Positions 37,706 through 45,697 of a DNA stretch of 48,529 nucleotides are shown one piece after another. The DNA comes from Psychrobacter sp. (GTDB taxonomy: Bacteria > Pseudomonadota > Gammaproteobacteria > Pseudomonadales > Moraxellaceae): NCBI RefSeq assembly GCF_018260395.1, contig NZ_JAGLBC010000004.1, positions 1 through 48,529 of the forward strand, written 5' to 3'. The translations under genes and the position numbers were made by a program. The notes under the pieces are model-generated. The model had not been told where the DNA came from and ran no database searches. It was given only the letters and a program-made list of their open reading frames with translations. Positions within the stretch are counted from its first letter, which is position 1. Every line of letters starts with the position of its first letter.

Positions 37706-38500
37706 TTAAGACTCATGACGTTGACGGCTTACCTCATACAGTACCATACCGGTGGCCACACTAACGTTCAAACTTTGCAATGAACCATGCTTATTGCCAG
37801 TCATTGGGATGTAAACCAACTCATCGCAGCGTTCTGTGGTTAAGCGGCGCATGCCCTCCCCTTCAGAGCCCATGATAATGGCTACTTTGCCCTTTAAGTC
37901 GACATCAGGTAGCGCTTTGGCAGTTTCATCTAGTGCAGTACCATAAACAAATACGCCAGACTGTTTTAAGTTTTCAATACAGCGTGCTAAGTTTGTCACT
38001 GCAATCACAGGCATAATTTCCATTGCGCCTACTGAAACTTTTGCCACTGTTGGGGTTAAGCTTGCTGAATGGTGTTTGGGACAAATTACCGCATCCACCC
38101 CCATTGCTGCCGCAGTTCGTAGGCAAGCGCCTAAATTATGAGCGTCGGTGATTTGGTCTAGTACCAAAAATAGCGCATTTTCAGCTTTGGCTAAGCTTAC
38201 TATCTCACCTTCATCAGCCATGGCCAACGGACGTGCATTTAACACTACGCCTTGATGTTGTGGACTCCCACAAAGGGCAGTTAATTTATCTCGGCTAGCT
38301 TGTTGAATGCTAACCCCCATCTGCTCTGCAAGCTGTAGAATCTCTTCAAAAGTAGAGTCTGCTTCTTCAGTAGGATTTGTATTATTACCATCTTTACCAC
38401 TGCGGCCTTGTTGCACGAACAGCGCCATAGCATCGGTGGGACGATGCATTAATAATGCATGGATAGCATGAATGCCATAGAAATGAACTGGCTTTGCCAT
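37706..38500 (-). CDS. rlmB: 23S rRNA (guanosine-2251-2'-O-)-methyltransferase RlmB
   Basis: RlmB methylates the 2' oxygen of G2251 in the peptidyl transferase centre. The SpoU/TrmH knot motifs are present: DAHNLGACLRTAAAMGVDAV, the GSEGEGMRRL motif and the C-terminal IPMTGNKHGSLQSLNVSVA. The N-terminal 70 residues form the RNA substrate-binding domain (FYGIHAIHALL). At 264 residues it is close to the usual 243, with a small polar insert around 33-50. AAGG precedes the ATG. It is downstream of ppnP on the same strand but separated by more than 350 bp. Confidence 0.95.
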   Translation of the reverse strand: MAKPVHFYGIHAIHALLMHRPTDAMALFVQQGRSGKDGNNTNPTEEADSTFEEILQLAEQMGVSIQQASRDKLTALCGSPQHQGVVLNARPLAMADEGEIVSLAKAENALFLVLDQITDAHNLGACLRTAAAMGVDAVICPKHHSASLTPTVAKVSVGAMEIMPVIAVTNLARCIENLKQSGVFVYGTALDETAKALPDVDLKGKVAIIMGSEGEGMRRLTTERCDELVYIPMTGNKHGSLQSLNVSVATGMVLYEVSRQRHES

Positions 38501-38866
38501 AAAACAACCTTTTAACTGTTTATAAATGAATTTATGCCCGTAGATTTAAAGTTGCACCTTAGATAGATGCTGAGTTTAATATACGTTTAGTTTGACAGGT
38601 TAATTATTTAGCTATTGAATAAAAAAAGTGTTAATAGATAAATAGACGATTAACTTGATAACAATATGAAATATAAAGCACCCAAAGTATACACTGTGGG
38701 TGCTTTGAATATTAGAATAATAATTTTATGAAGCGCTCAATAAATACTGTAAAAATGAGTCTACAACAGATGAAAAACTTAAGTTTCTATATTGTCAGTA
38801 TTATTTTAAATTTTAATAGCGGATTATTGAATAGCTATTTATCTATTAGAGCCTTAAACTTGCCGA
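38501..38866. other. Intergenic region between ppnP and rlmB
   Basis: 366 bp holding the hairpin at 38675-38706 and the promoter region of rlmB. A 63-codon plus-strand frame here overlaps the end of ppnP and shows no ribosome-binding site, so it is not called. Confidence 0.5.
38675..38706 (-). terminator. Hairpin downstream of ppnP
   Basis: Arms AAAGCACCCA and TGGGTGCTTT (10 bp perfect) with a 12-nt loop. The T-run on the minus strand is short, so termination is likely but not certain. Confidence 0.55.
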
Positions 38867-39202
38867 TTAGCCCTCAAGGTGACATATATACTGTACAATT
38901 TGCTCAGTACGTAAGGTAAAACTACTATCGCCCGCTACCACAAATGCTTGGCCAGCACGATAATAAGCAAACTTGTCTTCACCGGTGATTTTTACTTCAC
39001 ATTCGCCACTGGTGATCTCCATCCTTTCAGAGGTATGAGTGGCAAACTCATATTCGCGTACCTTTTCATCACAAGGTAATATGATACCAAGCATTTTTTT
39101 GCTTCCGTCTTCAAATAATACAGTGTGGCTACTACACCTGCCATCATAAGAGATAGTGGCGTTCTTTACGACAGAAACTTGGTCATAAGTCGTCGTCGGC
39201 AT
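38867..39202 (-). CDS. ppnP: Pyrimidine/purine nucleoside phosphorylase (DUF1255)
   Basis: PpnP catalyses phosphorolysis of a range of nucleosides to the base and ribose 1-phosphate. The single small cupin domain of the family is seen in the 111 residues: GRCSSHTVLFEDGSKKMLGIILP, FATHTSERMEITSGECEVKI and the terminal AFVVAGDSSFTLRTEQIVQYICHLE. The usual length is about 94-105. GAGGAAG lies at good spacing before the ATG. It is divergent from recN across about 560 bp and has no obvious functional partner nearby. Confidence 0.9.
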   Translation of the reverse strand: MPTTTYDQVSVVKNATISYDGRCSSHTVLFEDGSKKMLGIILPCDEKVREYEFATHTSERMEITSGECEVKITGEDKFAYYRAGQAFVVAGDSSFTLRTEQIVQYICHLEG

Positions 39203-39760
39203 GATGACTTCCTCAATCTTAGTCTACTTAATGATAATCATGGGCTTGAGGTAAAAAACGATAAAATTACAGCCCAGCTATTGGATGCTACTTTTTTGTT
39301 ATTCAATGCTACCACAATATTACTGCAATAAATGTGACATGAGTGATGTTTTTTATATACTGGGTATTCCAGATTACATTAACCGTCGACCTAGCCTAAT
39401 TAGCATTATATCAGTGAGTTACATTTTAGTTAATCTACCTTTTGAATAATATGAGACTTTAATTTTGTCACAAAAATAAATCCTTTTATAATCAATGATT
39501 GTCACTTTTGTTTTATACAATATAACTTGTAATAATATTAAAATGGCTTTATATATTGCCAATGGTTTTAGTTCTAATACGTTTCATAGACCTAGATAAG
39601 GCTTAAATATACAGACTTAGGTGATTGCACATGATTAATATAAGTTGTGATAATCTAGTTGCCTTGTTTGCTTTTAAGCGGTCATAGCGATACGATACTG
39701 ATACTATTTTAGTCCGCTTATGAGTGTTTTTAATATCAAACACCCCTATTGAGATTGCTG
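39203..39760. other. Divergent region between ppnP and recN
   Basis: 558 bp of AT-rich DNA. It contains AATGATAATCAT (39230-39241), which resembles the core of a Fur box, near the ppnP start. A weak promoter for recN may be TTGCAC (39625-39630) and GATAAT (39649-39654), 18 bp apart. No gene is seen. Confidence 0.4.
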
Positions 39761-41512
39761 ATGCTAACTTCTCTAACACTGCAGAATTTTGCCTTAATCA
39801 ACCATCATGAATTGTCTTTGATTGACGGTTTTAATGTAATTACCGGTGAGACCGGTGCGGGTAAATCTTTACTGCTTGATGCCCTATCGCTATGTATAGG
39901 CGGAAGGGCAGATACCAGTATGGTACGTCATGGTAAAGACAATGCTGATATTTATGCTCAATTTGAATTCTCCTTCGACAATGGCTCGGCATCAAGCCAC
40001 AATGCTACTACGGGTGATGCTGTTAGTCAGTGGTTTGCTACTCATGATCGAGAATTTGAAGGTGAGGTATTAATCCGTCGCCAATTAAGTAGTAATGGTC
40101 GCTCCAAGGCTTGGCTTAATGGCGTACCGGTTAGCTTAACAGAATTAAAAGAACTGGGCTCTATGTTGGTTAATATCCATAGCCAGCATGCCCAGCAAGC
40201 TCTTTTAAAACCTTCCTTTGTGGTGGAATGGCTAGATAGCATCGCTGGTCTACAACCCTTAGCAAATCAGACAGAACAAGCTTATAGAGCGTATCTAAAG
40301 CTAAAACGTCAAGCAGAAGAAATTGCTGCTAAAGAGGCGCATCGTAATGACCGTATTGAGCTATTAAGCAGTCAATTAGCAGATATATCCCCTTTATTGG
40401 CTGTAGATTATGAGCAAGTAGAAGCCGAACATGATGAGCTATCTAACTTAGAAGCGCTCATGCTTGAAGCTAGCCATGCGGTTCAATTGCTAGATAATGA
40501 CTCCGATGATCCTGATACCATGGAGCTATTAGGAAAGGCTATTCGTCTGTGTGAAAACCAATCAGAGGTTAGCCCTACATTTAGTCAAGCAAGCGAGTCG
40601 CTATATTTAGCCCAACAGCATGTAAGCGAAGCTGTGGGTTTACTAGCTGACTATGCCGAACAGCAACTACCTGATCCTGAGCGTCTTGAAGAATTAAATG
40701 CCTTGATTAGCTTAGGTCATCGCCTATCACGTAAGCATGGCCTGCCAGCTATTAACTTAGTAGAAGAGGCCAAGGTCTGGAAAGATGAGCTCGATAACTT
40801 GATGAATCAGCCCACCTCTGAAGCATTAGAGGCGCAGATAAAAAGTGCTTGGGAAGTGTTCACTGCGGTGGCTACCGAGCTTAGTGAAGCACGTCAACAA
40901 ATCGCTCCTAGTATTAGTGAAAAACTGGTGTCTCAATTGCAGCCATTAGCCCTACCTAATGCACGCTGTGAGTTTGTGTTTACCGAAAGAGCGAAAGAGC
41001 ACTATAACGCTCAAGGTAAAGATGACATTGAGCTCATGTTCAGTGCCAACGTTGGGATGCCCATGCAGCCTTTATACAAGATTGCCTCGGGTGGTGAATT
41101 ATCGCGTATGGCACTAGTGATGCAGGTTTTGTTGGCCACTCAAAGTCATCAGTCGAATGACACCAGTATAAACACACCTGTTGACGACACTGAGCCCATG
41201 TTGGTTTTTGATGAAGTAGACGTGGGTATTAGTGGCGGCACTGCTCAAGTGGTGGGCGAACTGCTGCGCCAGTTGGGTGCCTATCGTCAACTGTTGGCCA
41301 TTACCCACCAAGCTCAAGTGGCGGCACAGGCTCATCAGCATATCTTGGTACAAAAAAATCATGACAATGCTGAAGGGCAAACCAGTAGTGAAATTGAAGT
41401 GCTCGAAGGCGATGCCCAAGTAGATGAATTGGCACGTATGTCAGGCGGGGTGAATATCACTGAGGTTACTCGTGAGCATGCCCGTAGTTTATTAGCAGAC
41501 GTTAGTAGATAG
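39761..41512 (+). CDS. recN: DNA repair protein RecN
   Basis: RecN is an SMC-like ATPase acting in double-strand break repair. The N-terminal head has Walker A GETGAGKS (29-36 with the chosen start) within FNVITGETGAGKSLLLDAL, then GGRADTSMVRHG; a coiled-coil region covers about 150-350; the C-terminal head has the ABC signature IASGGELSRMALVMQV and Walker B PMLVFDEVDVGISGG, with ITHQAQVAAQ after it. The ATG at 39761 is chosen because MLTSLTLQNFALI matches RecN N-termini; a TTG four codons upstream is less likely. The 583-residue length is slightly above E. coli (553). Confidence 0.96.
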   Translation: MLTSLTLQNFALINHHELSLIDGFNVITGETGAGKSLLLDALSLCIGGRADTSMVRHGKDNADIYAQFEFSFDNGSASSHNATTGDAVSQWFATHDREFEGEVLIRRQLSSNGRSKAWLNGVPVSLTELKELGSMLVNIHSQHAQQALLKPSFVVEWLDSIAGLQPLANQTEQAYRAYLKLKRQAEEIAAKEAHRNDRIELLSSQLADISPLLAVDYEQVEAEHDELSNLEALMLEASHAVQLLDNDSDDPDTMELLGKAIRLCENQSEVSPTFSQASESLYLAQQHVSEAVGLLADYAEQQLPDPERLEELNALISLGHRLSRKHGLPAINLVEEAKVWKDELDNLMNQPTSEALEAQIKSAWEVFTAVATELSEARQQIAPSISEKLVSQLQPLALPNARCEFVFTERAKEHYNAQGKDDIELMFSANVGMPMQPLYKIASGGELSRMALVMQVLLATQSHQSNDTSINTPVDDTEPMLVFDEVDVGISGGTAQVVGELLRQLGAYRQLLAITHQAQVAAQAHQHILVQKNHDNAEGQTSSEIEVLEGDAQVDELARMSGGVNITEVTREHARSLLADVSR

Positions 41513-41580
41513 TTTGGGTGAAGTCCAATATATTAGCTAAGCTTAAACTGGCAGATGTGCAATAATTGGTCGATATATCG

Positions 41581-41627
41581 CCAGTTGCTTATAATATCTG
41601 TTGCTTTTGATACCAGTTGCTTTTAAT
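41581..41627. repeat. Imperfect 15-16 bp tandem repeat, three copies, upstream of yqgE
   Basis: Units built on CCAGTTGCTTTTAAT occur at 41581, 41596 and 41612 in slightly different forms (GTTGCTTATAAT, GTTGCTTTTGAT, GTTGCTTTTAAT cores). The array ends three bases before an ATG that opens the yqgE frame. Confidence 0.7.
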
Positions 41628-41722
41628 AAATGATACCCCCACCTAACAATTTTAGCTGTTTATTTGGCTGTTTACTTCTTCAGTCTATTTTTTCTTCATT
41701 AGATAATGAGTTCACCCAGTCT

Positions 41723-42286
41723 ATGACCCTTGATAATTTGACCCATCACTTCTTAATCGCTTCACCAAATATGCCAGATGAGCGTTTTGCTCAGACGCTG
41801 ATCTATATTTGTCGCCATGATAAACATGGTGTCCTTGGACTGGTTATCAATCGCCCTATCGAAGAGGCTCGTGTAGGGGCGCTACTTGAGAATCTAGATA
41901 TAGAGGTCACTGATGAGTCGGTGATGCACGACTTAGCGTTGGATGGTGGACCTGTATATCCTGAGGTCGGTTTTGTGTTGCATACAGGGCAGCCTTCTTG
42001 GGCATCGTCTTTTGCAATCTCTGAAAACGTCTGTATCACTACCAGTAAAGATATTTTAGAAAGGATTGCTGCCGGCGAAGGTGTCGGTCACTATCATCTA
42101 TGCTTAGGTCATGCCAGTTGGGTTAAGGGACAATTAGAAAAAGAAATTAATCAAGGCGATTGGCTAGTGAGTCGCGGTGATTTGTCACTGCTATTTGAAA
42201 TACCTTTTGAAGAGCGCTGGCGCCATGCGGCACAAAAAATTGGAGTTGATTTCGACTTTTTAAGTGATGATATAGGTCACGCTTAA
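41723..42286 (+). CDS. yqgE: YqgE/AlgH family protein (DUF179)
   Basis: This family has no settled biochemical role; in Pseudomonas the homologue AlgH affects alginate and other regulation. The sequence [42 protein letters not shown] is the family N-terminus, with further conserved [15 protein letters not shown] and [16 protein letters not shown]. The start at 41723 (187 residues) is chosen by homology; the same frame has an upstream ATG at 41630 that would add 31 atypical residues directly after a tandem repeat. Neither has a strong ribosome-binding site. ruvX follows by 48 bp, the conserved yqgE-yqgF pairing. Confidence 0.92.
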   Translation: MTLDNLTHHFLIASPNMPDERFAQTLIYICRHDKHGVLGLVINRPIEEARVGALLENLDIEVTDESVMHDLALDGGPVYPEVGFVLHTGQPSWASSFAISENVCITTSKDILERIAAGEGVGHYHLCLGHASWVKGQLEKEINQGDWLVSRGDLSLLFEIPFEERWRHAAQKIGVDFDFLSDDIGHA

Positions 42287-42334
42287 TAGTACTAAACTCA
42301 TACTTAAGATACTAATGAAATAATAGCAGTAAAT

Positions 42335-42880
42335 ATGTCAAACTCTATGTCAGACCACAAAACATTCATCGATAACAGCTTAAATAACAGCTTAAATAAT
42401 ACTCAAACTCCCAAGCAACAAACGTTGCTTTTAGGCTTGGATTACGGCGTAAAAAAAATGGGCATGGCATTAGGTAATACGCTGACTCAAAATGCTCGAC
42501 CTTTTGATATTTTAGCCATGAACAATGGGCAACCAGCCGACTGGGACAATCTATTGGGGATTATCGATACTTGGAAAATTGGTCAGGTGATAGTGGGTCT
42601 ACCTTTGAATATGGATGGCAGTAGTTCGATGATTGCCAAACGGGCGCATAAGTTTGCTCGACGTTTAGCACATCGTCTTATGGAGCAAAGTATTCATGTG
42701 CCTGTAAAGCTTTTTGATGAACGACTCACCTCAGTTGAAGCTAGAAAAATGGCTTGGGAGCTAGGGTTAATCAAAAACGAGCGCGATCCTATCGATGATA
42801 TTTCTGCTTGTTTGCTATTACAAGGCTATTTGGCCGCTCCTGATCACGCCGAAGACATTGTTACCTATAAGGCAGACTGA
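42335..42880 (+). CDS. ruvX: Holliday junction resolvase-like RuvX (YqgF), putative pre-16S rRNA nuclease
   Basis: RuvX/YqgF has an RNase H-like fold and is linked to 5'-end processing of 16S rRNA. LLLGLDYGVKKMGMA contains the first catalytic Asp (Asp36), IVGLPLNMDGS is the second family motif, and FDERLTSVEA and the terminal DDISACLLLQGYL supply the remaining acidic residues. The 181-residue length exceeds E. coli YqgF (138), mainly through a 28-residue polar N-terminus that includes an in-frame 12-bp duplication (NSLNNSLN). No clear ribosome-binding site precedes the ATG. Confidence 0.93.
   Translation: MSNSMSDHKTFIDNSLNNSLNNTQTPKQQTLLLGLDYGVKKMGMALGNTLTQNARPFDILAMNNGQPADWDNLLGIIDTWKIGQVIVGLPLNMDGSSSMIAKRAHKFARRLAHRLMEQSIHVPVKLFDERLTSVEARKMAWELGLIKNERDPIDDISACLLLQGYLAAPDHAEDIVTYKAD
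42374..42397. repeat. In-frame 12-bp tandem duplication in ruvX
   Basis: AACAGCTTAAAT is present twice back to back, encoding NSLN twice at residues 14-21 of RuvX. Confidence 0.9.
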
Positions 42881-42964
42881 TCTGATAACATGGCTGCTAA
42901 TCAAATTGTATATCCCTAAGTAAACCTCTCTTTTTATTTTCCGATAACCTATAAGTCTAAAGTC

Positions 42965-43459
42965 ATGAATATAGACACCAAAAATAAACACAATAAGCCA
43001 TCAGCTACCCCATCGAAAGGAAGTGTTGCTGGGTTTCCTGTTGCCGCTATCAAACTGTTAAGCGATGCGCAGAAAATAAACAAATTGTCTATTTTTTGCA
43101 TTGTATTGGCTATCTTTAGCTTTGTAGTATTTGGTACTTTAGCCAGTCTGAAGATGTTTCATGGTAGTAAAGAGATGTATTGGTTATTCCATTATCTGCC
43201 TTATATTTTGGTAGGACTAACCATACCATTTACGTTATACCAAGCCTTCTTGGTGTACCGTTATCGTCTGTGCCAACCGTCAATGTTAGTGACTAGTGTT
43301 GGCGGTGCCAGCTTACTGCTTGTCGTATGTTTGCTGTTTTCATTGTCTGATTGGTTATGGTTAGCTATGTCGGCTTGGATTGGAGTTGCTTATTGGTTTC
43401 AAGCCACTTTTAAACGATTTTTTTCCTTTATTGAAGCAAGAAAAGTAGAGACTAGTTAA
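42965..43459 (+). CDS. Hypothetical four-helix membrane protein
   Basis: The 164-residue protein begins with a basic, polar stretch of 40 residues and then has four likely membrane helices at about 41-61, 72-97, 108-127 and 129-147, ending in a short charged tail. I do not recognise a family. Positive residues in the N-terminus and in the loop near 98-102 (YRYRLC) suggest the N-terminus is cytoplasmic. It lies 84 bp after ruvX and about 120 bp before tusA on the same strand. The ribosome-binding site is weak. Coding is likely from the clean hydrophobic pattern and codon use like its neighbours. Confidence 0.75.
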   Translation: MNIDTKNKHNKPSATPSKGSVAGFPVAAIKLLSDAQKINKLSIFCIVLAIFSFVVFGTLASLKMFHGSKEMYWLFHYLPYILVGLTIPFTLYQAFLVYRYRLCQPSMLVTSVGGASLLLVVCLLFSLSDWLWLAMSAWIGVAYWFQATFKRFFSFIEARKVETS

Positions 43460-43547
43460 ATTTGCAATAAAATATTGTCAACTATAACAAACCAGTACAA
43501 TTGAAATATTTATTTCTTAGTATCAAATATAGGACAATGTGCTTTAC

Positions 43548-43577
43548 TATCAAAATCAAAATTATCAAAATCAAACT
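43548..43577. repeat. 15-bp tandem duplication directly upstream of tusA
   Basis: TATCAAAATCAAAAT and TATCAAAATCAAACT (one mismatch) are adjacent at 43548-43562 and 43563-43577, ending one base before the tusA start codon and leaving no ribosome-binding site. Confidence 0.85.
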
Positions 43578-43578
43578 T

Positions 43579-43887
43579 ATGACTGATTCTAGCGGTAATC
43601 GTACGAATATGAATAATTCTGAAAACGCCCATATTGACCATCATCTTGATACCCAAGGTCTTATTTGCCCTGAACCTGTAATGCTACTGCATCGCACCAT
43701 ACGTAAAGCTGAAGGCGGAGATCATATCGAAGTTTTGGCAACTGATCCTGCTACTACCCGTGATATTCCTAATTTTTGTCGTCATTTAGGACATATCTTA
43801 GTATCACAATCTGAAGCTGACAATCCGGCAGGAGATAGTGAACTATATACCGATAAACTCTATCGTTACGTGATTAAAAAGAAGTAG
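43579..43887 (+). CDS. tusA: Sulfurtransferase TusA family protein
   Basis: TusA relays sulfur from IscS toward 2-thiouridine of tRNA and other acceptors. The motif DTQGLICPEPVMLLH contains the CPxP signature with active Cys30 (C-P-E-P), and the second half (GDHIEVLATDPATTRDIPNFCRHLGH) is a typical TusA fold. The start at 43579 gives 102 residues and is preferred over a TTG at 43501 that would add a basic, low-complexity stretch encoded by a tandem repeat. Even so, the N-terminus is about 20 residues longer than E. coli TusA (81). A terminator follows. Confidence 0.92.
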   Translation: MTDSSGNRTNMNNSENAHIDHHLDTQGLICPEPVMLLHRTIRKAEGGDHIEVLATDPATTRDIPNFCRHLGHILVSQSEADNPAGDSELYTDKLYRYVIKKK

Positions 43888-43961
43888 ATAATGCATATAA
43901 ATATTTAGACGTATAATTGAAGCCCTCCTTATACTATATAGGTTGATCAATTATCCCCTAC

Positions 43962-43997
43962 ACTGAGTTCTGTCATCGGCAGTACTCAGTTTTTTTA
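43962..43997 (+). terminator. Rho-independent terminator of tusA
   Basis: Arms ACTGAGT and ACTCAGT with an additional CTG/CAG pairing inside, followed by seven T residues. Confidence 0.75.
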
Positions 43998-44061
43998 TCT
44001 AAAATAGCAAATTGCAATTTTATCGTTAATAGTCGTTAGTCCAATTATCGGAAGCTCAATC

Positions 44062-45339
44062 ATGAGTACTTTTAATATTATTGCGTTAGTTTTAGTCGTC
44101 ACTGCCGTATTTGCGGTCATTAACGACAGATATATAAAATTGCATCGTACCATTGGGGTCATGCTCATTGCGTTAATTATCTCATTGCTAATCTTAATAG
44201 CAAAATGGATGGGCATTATTCACAATGACATAATGACTGAAATGATAAGTAAGGTGCATTTTGGCGAAACCCTTATTCAAGGGATGCTAGGCGCGTTACT
44301 ATTTGCCGGCGCAATCAATATAAAATCGGAAGTTTTAAGACCTAGATTAGTACCTATTACGGTTTTATCAATCTGTGGTGTGCTGATATCTACTTTCGTG
44401 GTGGGCTATCTGATATATTTCGCCACCAACATAATTAGCGGCATAGATATTCCGCTACTTTACTGCTTGACCTTTGCCGCTCTAATTTCACCTACTGACC
44501 CTATTGCTGTTTTGGCTATATTACGTTCAGTAGGTGTTGCCAAAGAACTAGAGATGGATGTATGCGGTGAATCTTTATTCAATGATGGTATAGGTCTGGT
44601 CGTTTTTACCTTTTTCTATGCTCTGACAATCCATTCAGAAACCATGAGTGCAGCCGAAGTCAGTTTGTTTTTTATCAAGAATGTTGGTGGCGCCATTTTA
44701 TTAGGTGCGATTGCTAGTTACATAGTTTATCACCTCATCAGAAAAACTAACGATATTCATATAGAGATATTATTAAGCTTAGCCCTAGTATTTGGTAGCT
44801 TTCAGTTTGCTGACTGGATTGGGGTTTCAGCGGCGATCACTATTGTCATTACGGGTATAGTGTTTAGTCATTTAGTTTCTACTGACATGAGGCCAGAGAG
44901 CCGAGAGTCCATGTATACCTTCTGGGAAGTCATTGACGAAGTATTAAACAGTGTATTGTTTGTCATGCTGGGTGTGGTGTTATTATTGTTACCTATTGAT
45001 ATTGGTCATCTTTATTTAGGACTATTCGCCATTGCTATTGTCTTATTGGGACGGTGGTTAAGTGTGGTCATCCCTGTCGCTATTCTCAAAAAATGGTACT
45101 TTTTCTCACCCCGCTCTGTGCGTATTTTAACTTGGGGCGGCCTACGTGGCGGATTGTCAGTTGCGATGGCTTTGACACTACCTGACAGTATATATCGAAA
45201 CCATATTTTAATAATGACTTATGCTGTCGTTGTTTTCTCAATTATTGTTCAAGGTACCACTATCAAACTATTGGCAACTGAGTTTAAAGATAGCAGAAAT
45301 AAAGATAGCCTGCCTATTAACAATAAGCCACACAACTAA
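44062..45339 (+). CDS. CPA1 family sodium/proton antiporter
   Basis: A 425-residue secondary transporter of the cation:proton antiporter-1 family, likely exchanging Na+ (or K+) for H+ across the inner membrane. About twelve membrane helices are visible. Family motifs include SPTDPIAVLAILRSVGV (Thr145-Asp146-Pro147) and GESLFNDGIGLVVF with the paired Asn174-Asp175 of the ion site. RILTWGGLRGGLSVAMALTLP near the C-terminus is also conserved. There is no long cytoplasmic tail. CGGAAG precedes the ATG. It stands alone between tusA and the aldehyde dehydrogenase. The ion specificity cannot be read from sequence. Confidence 0.9.
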   Translation: MSTFNIIALVLVVTAVFAVINDRYIKLHRTIGVMLIALIISLLILIAKWMGIIHNDIMTEMISKVHFGETLIQGMLGALLFAGAINIKSEVLRPRLVPITVLSICGVLISTFVVGYLIYFATNIISGIDIPLLYCLTFAALISPTDPIAVLAILRSVGVAKELEMDVCGESLFNDGIGLVVFTFFYALTIHSETMSAAEVSLFFIKNVGGAILLGAIASYIVYHLIRKTNDIHIEILLSLALVFGSFQFADWIGVSAAITIVITGIVFSHLVSTDMRPESRESMYTFWEVIDEVLNSVLFVMLGVVLLLLPIDIGHLYLGLFAIAIVLLGRWLSVVIPVAILKKWYFFSPRSVRILTWGGLRGGLSVAMALTLPDSIYRNHILIMTYAVVVFSIIVQGTTIKLLATEFKDSRNKDSLPINNKPHN

Positions 45340-45697
45340 TTGTTTGAATAGGTATTTTATAAAAGAGGCAAGGCTTTAAAGCCTGTTCACTATCTATACA
45401 GTGAATTGTTATTTTTAATAAATACTTAGCAATAAGCGGTAACTATTAATAAACATTTGTCTATTGTCGATAAACAAAATACTTATGTTTGATATGTTAG
45501 TATTTGATGGCTTTGTAGAGCTTGTTTTAGGCAATTCTAAATTAAACATTTATAGAAGTAGTTTATATAAGTTGATTTTTTCAGTTTTAGAATTTACAAA
45601 CTCTATTTAAAGTATAGAGTCAATAAAGTCCTGTTATCCATAACAATAATAACTTCAGGCTATTACATTAAAACTATCAAAATATTAAGGCACCTAT
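45340..45697. other. Intergenic region between antiporter and aldehyde dehydrogenase genes
   Basis: 358 bp. It opens with a perfect 14-bp palindrome AGGCTTTAAAGCCT (45371-45384) and a weak hairpin, listed separately. The rest is AT-rich with no visible gene; the aldehyde dehydrogenase promoter must lie here. Confidence 0.5.
45386..45415 (+). terminator. Possible terminator of the antiporter gene
   Basis: Short arms TTCACT and AGTGAA with an 8-nt loop, followed by a T-rich tract. The stem is only 6 bp. Confidence 0.35.

Noticed and set aside
38728..38919. 63-codon plus-strand frame between rlmB and ppnP
   Set aside because: It overlaps the end of ppnP, has no ribosome-binding site and no recognisable sequence.
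45371..45384. Perfect 14-bp palindrome AGGCTTTAAAGCCT as an operator
   Set aside because: It is a single AT-centred palindrome just after the antiporter stop and may only be part of the 3' structure; nothing supports a regulator.
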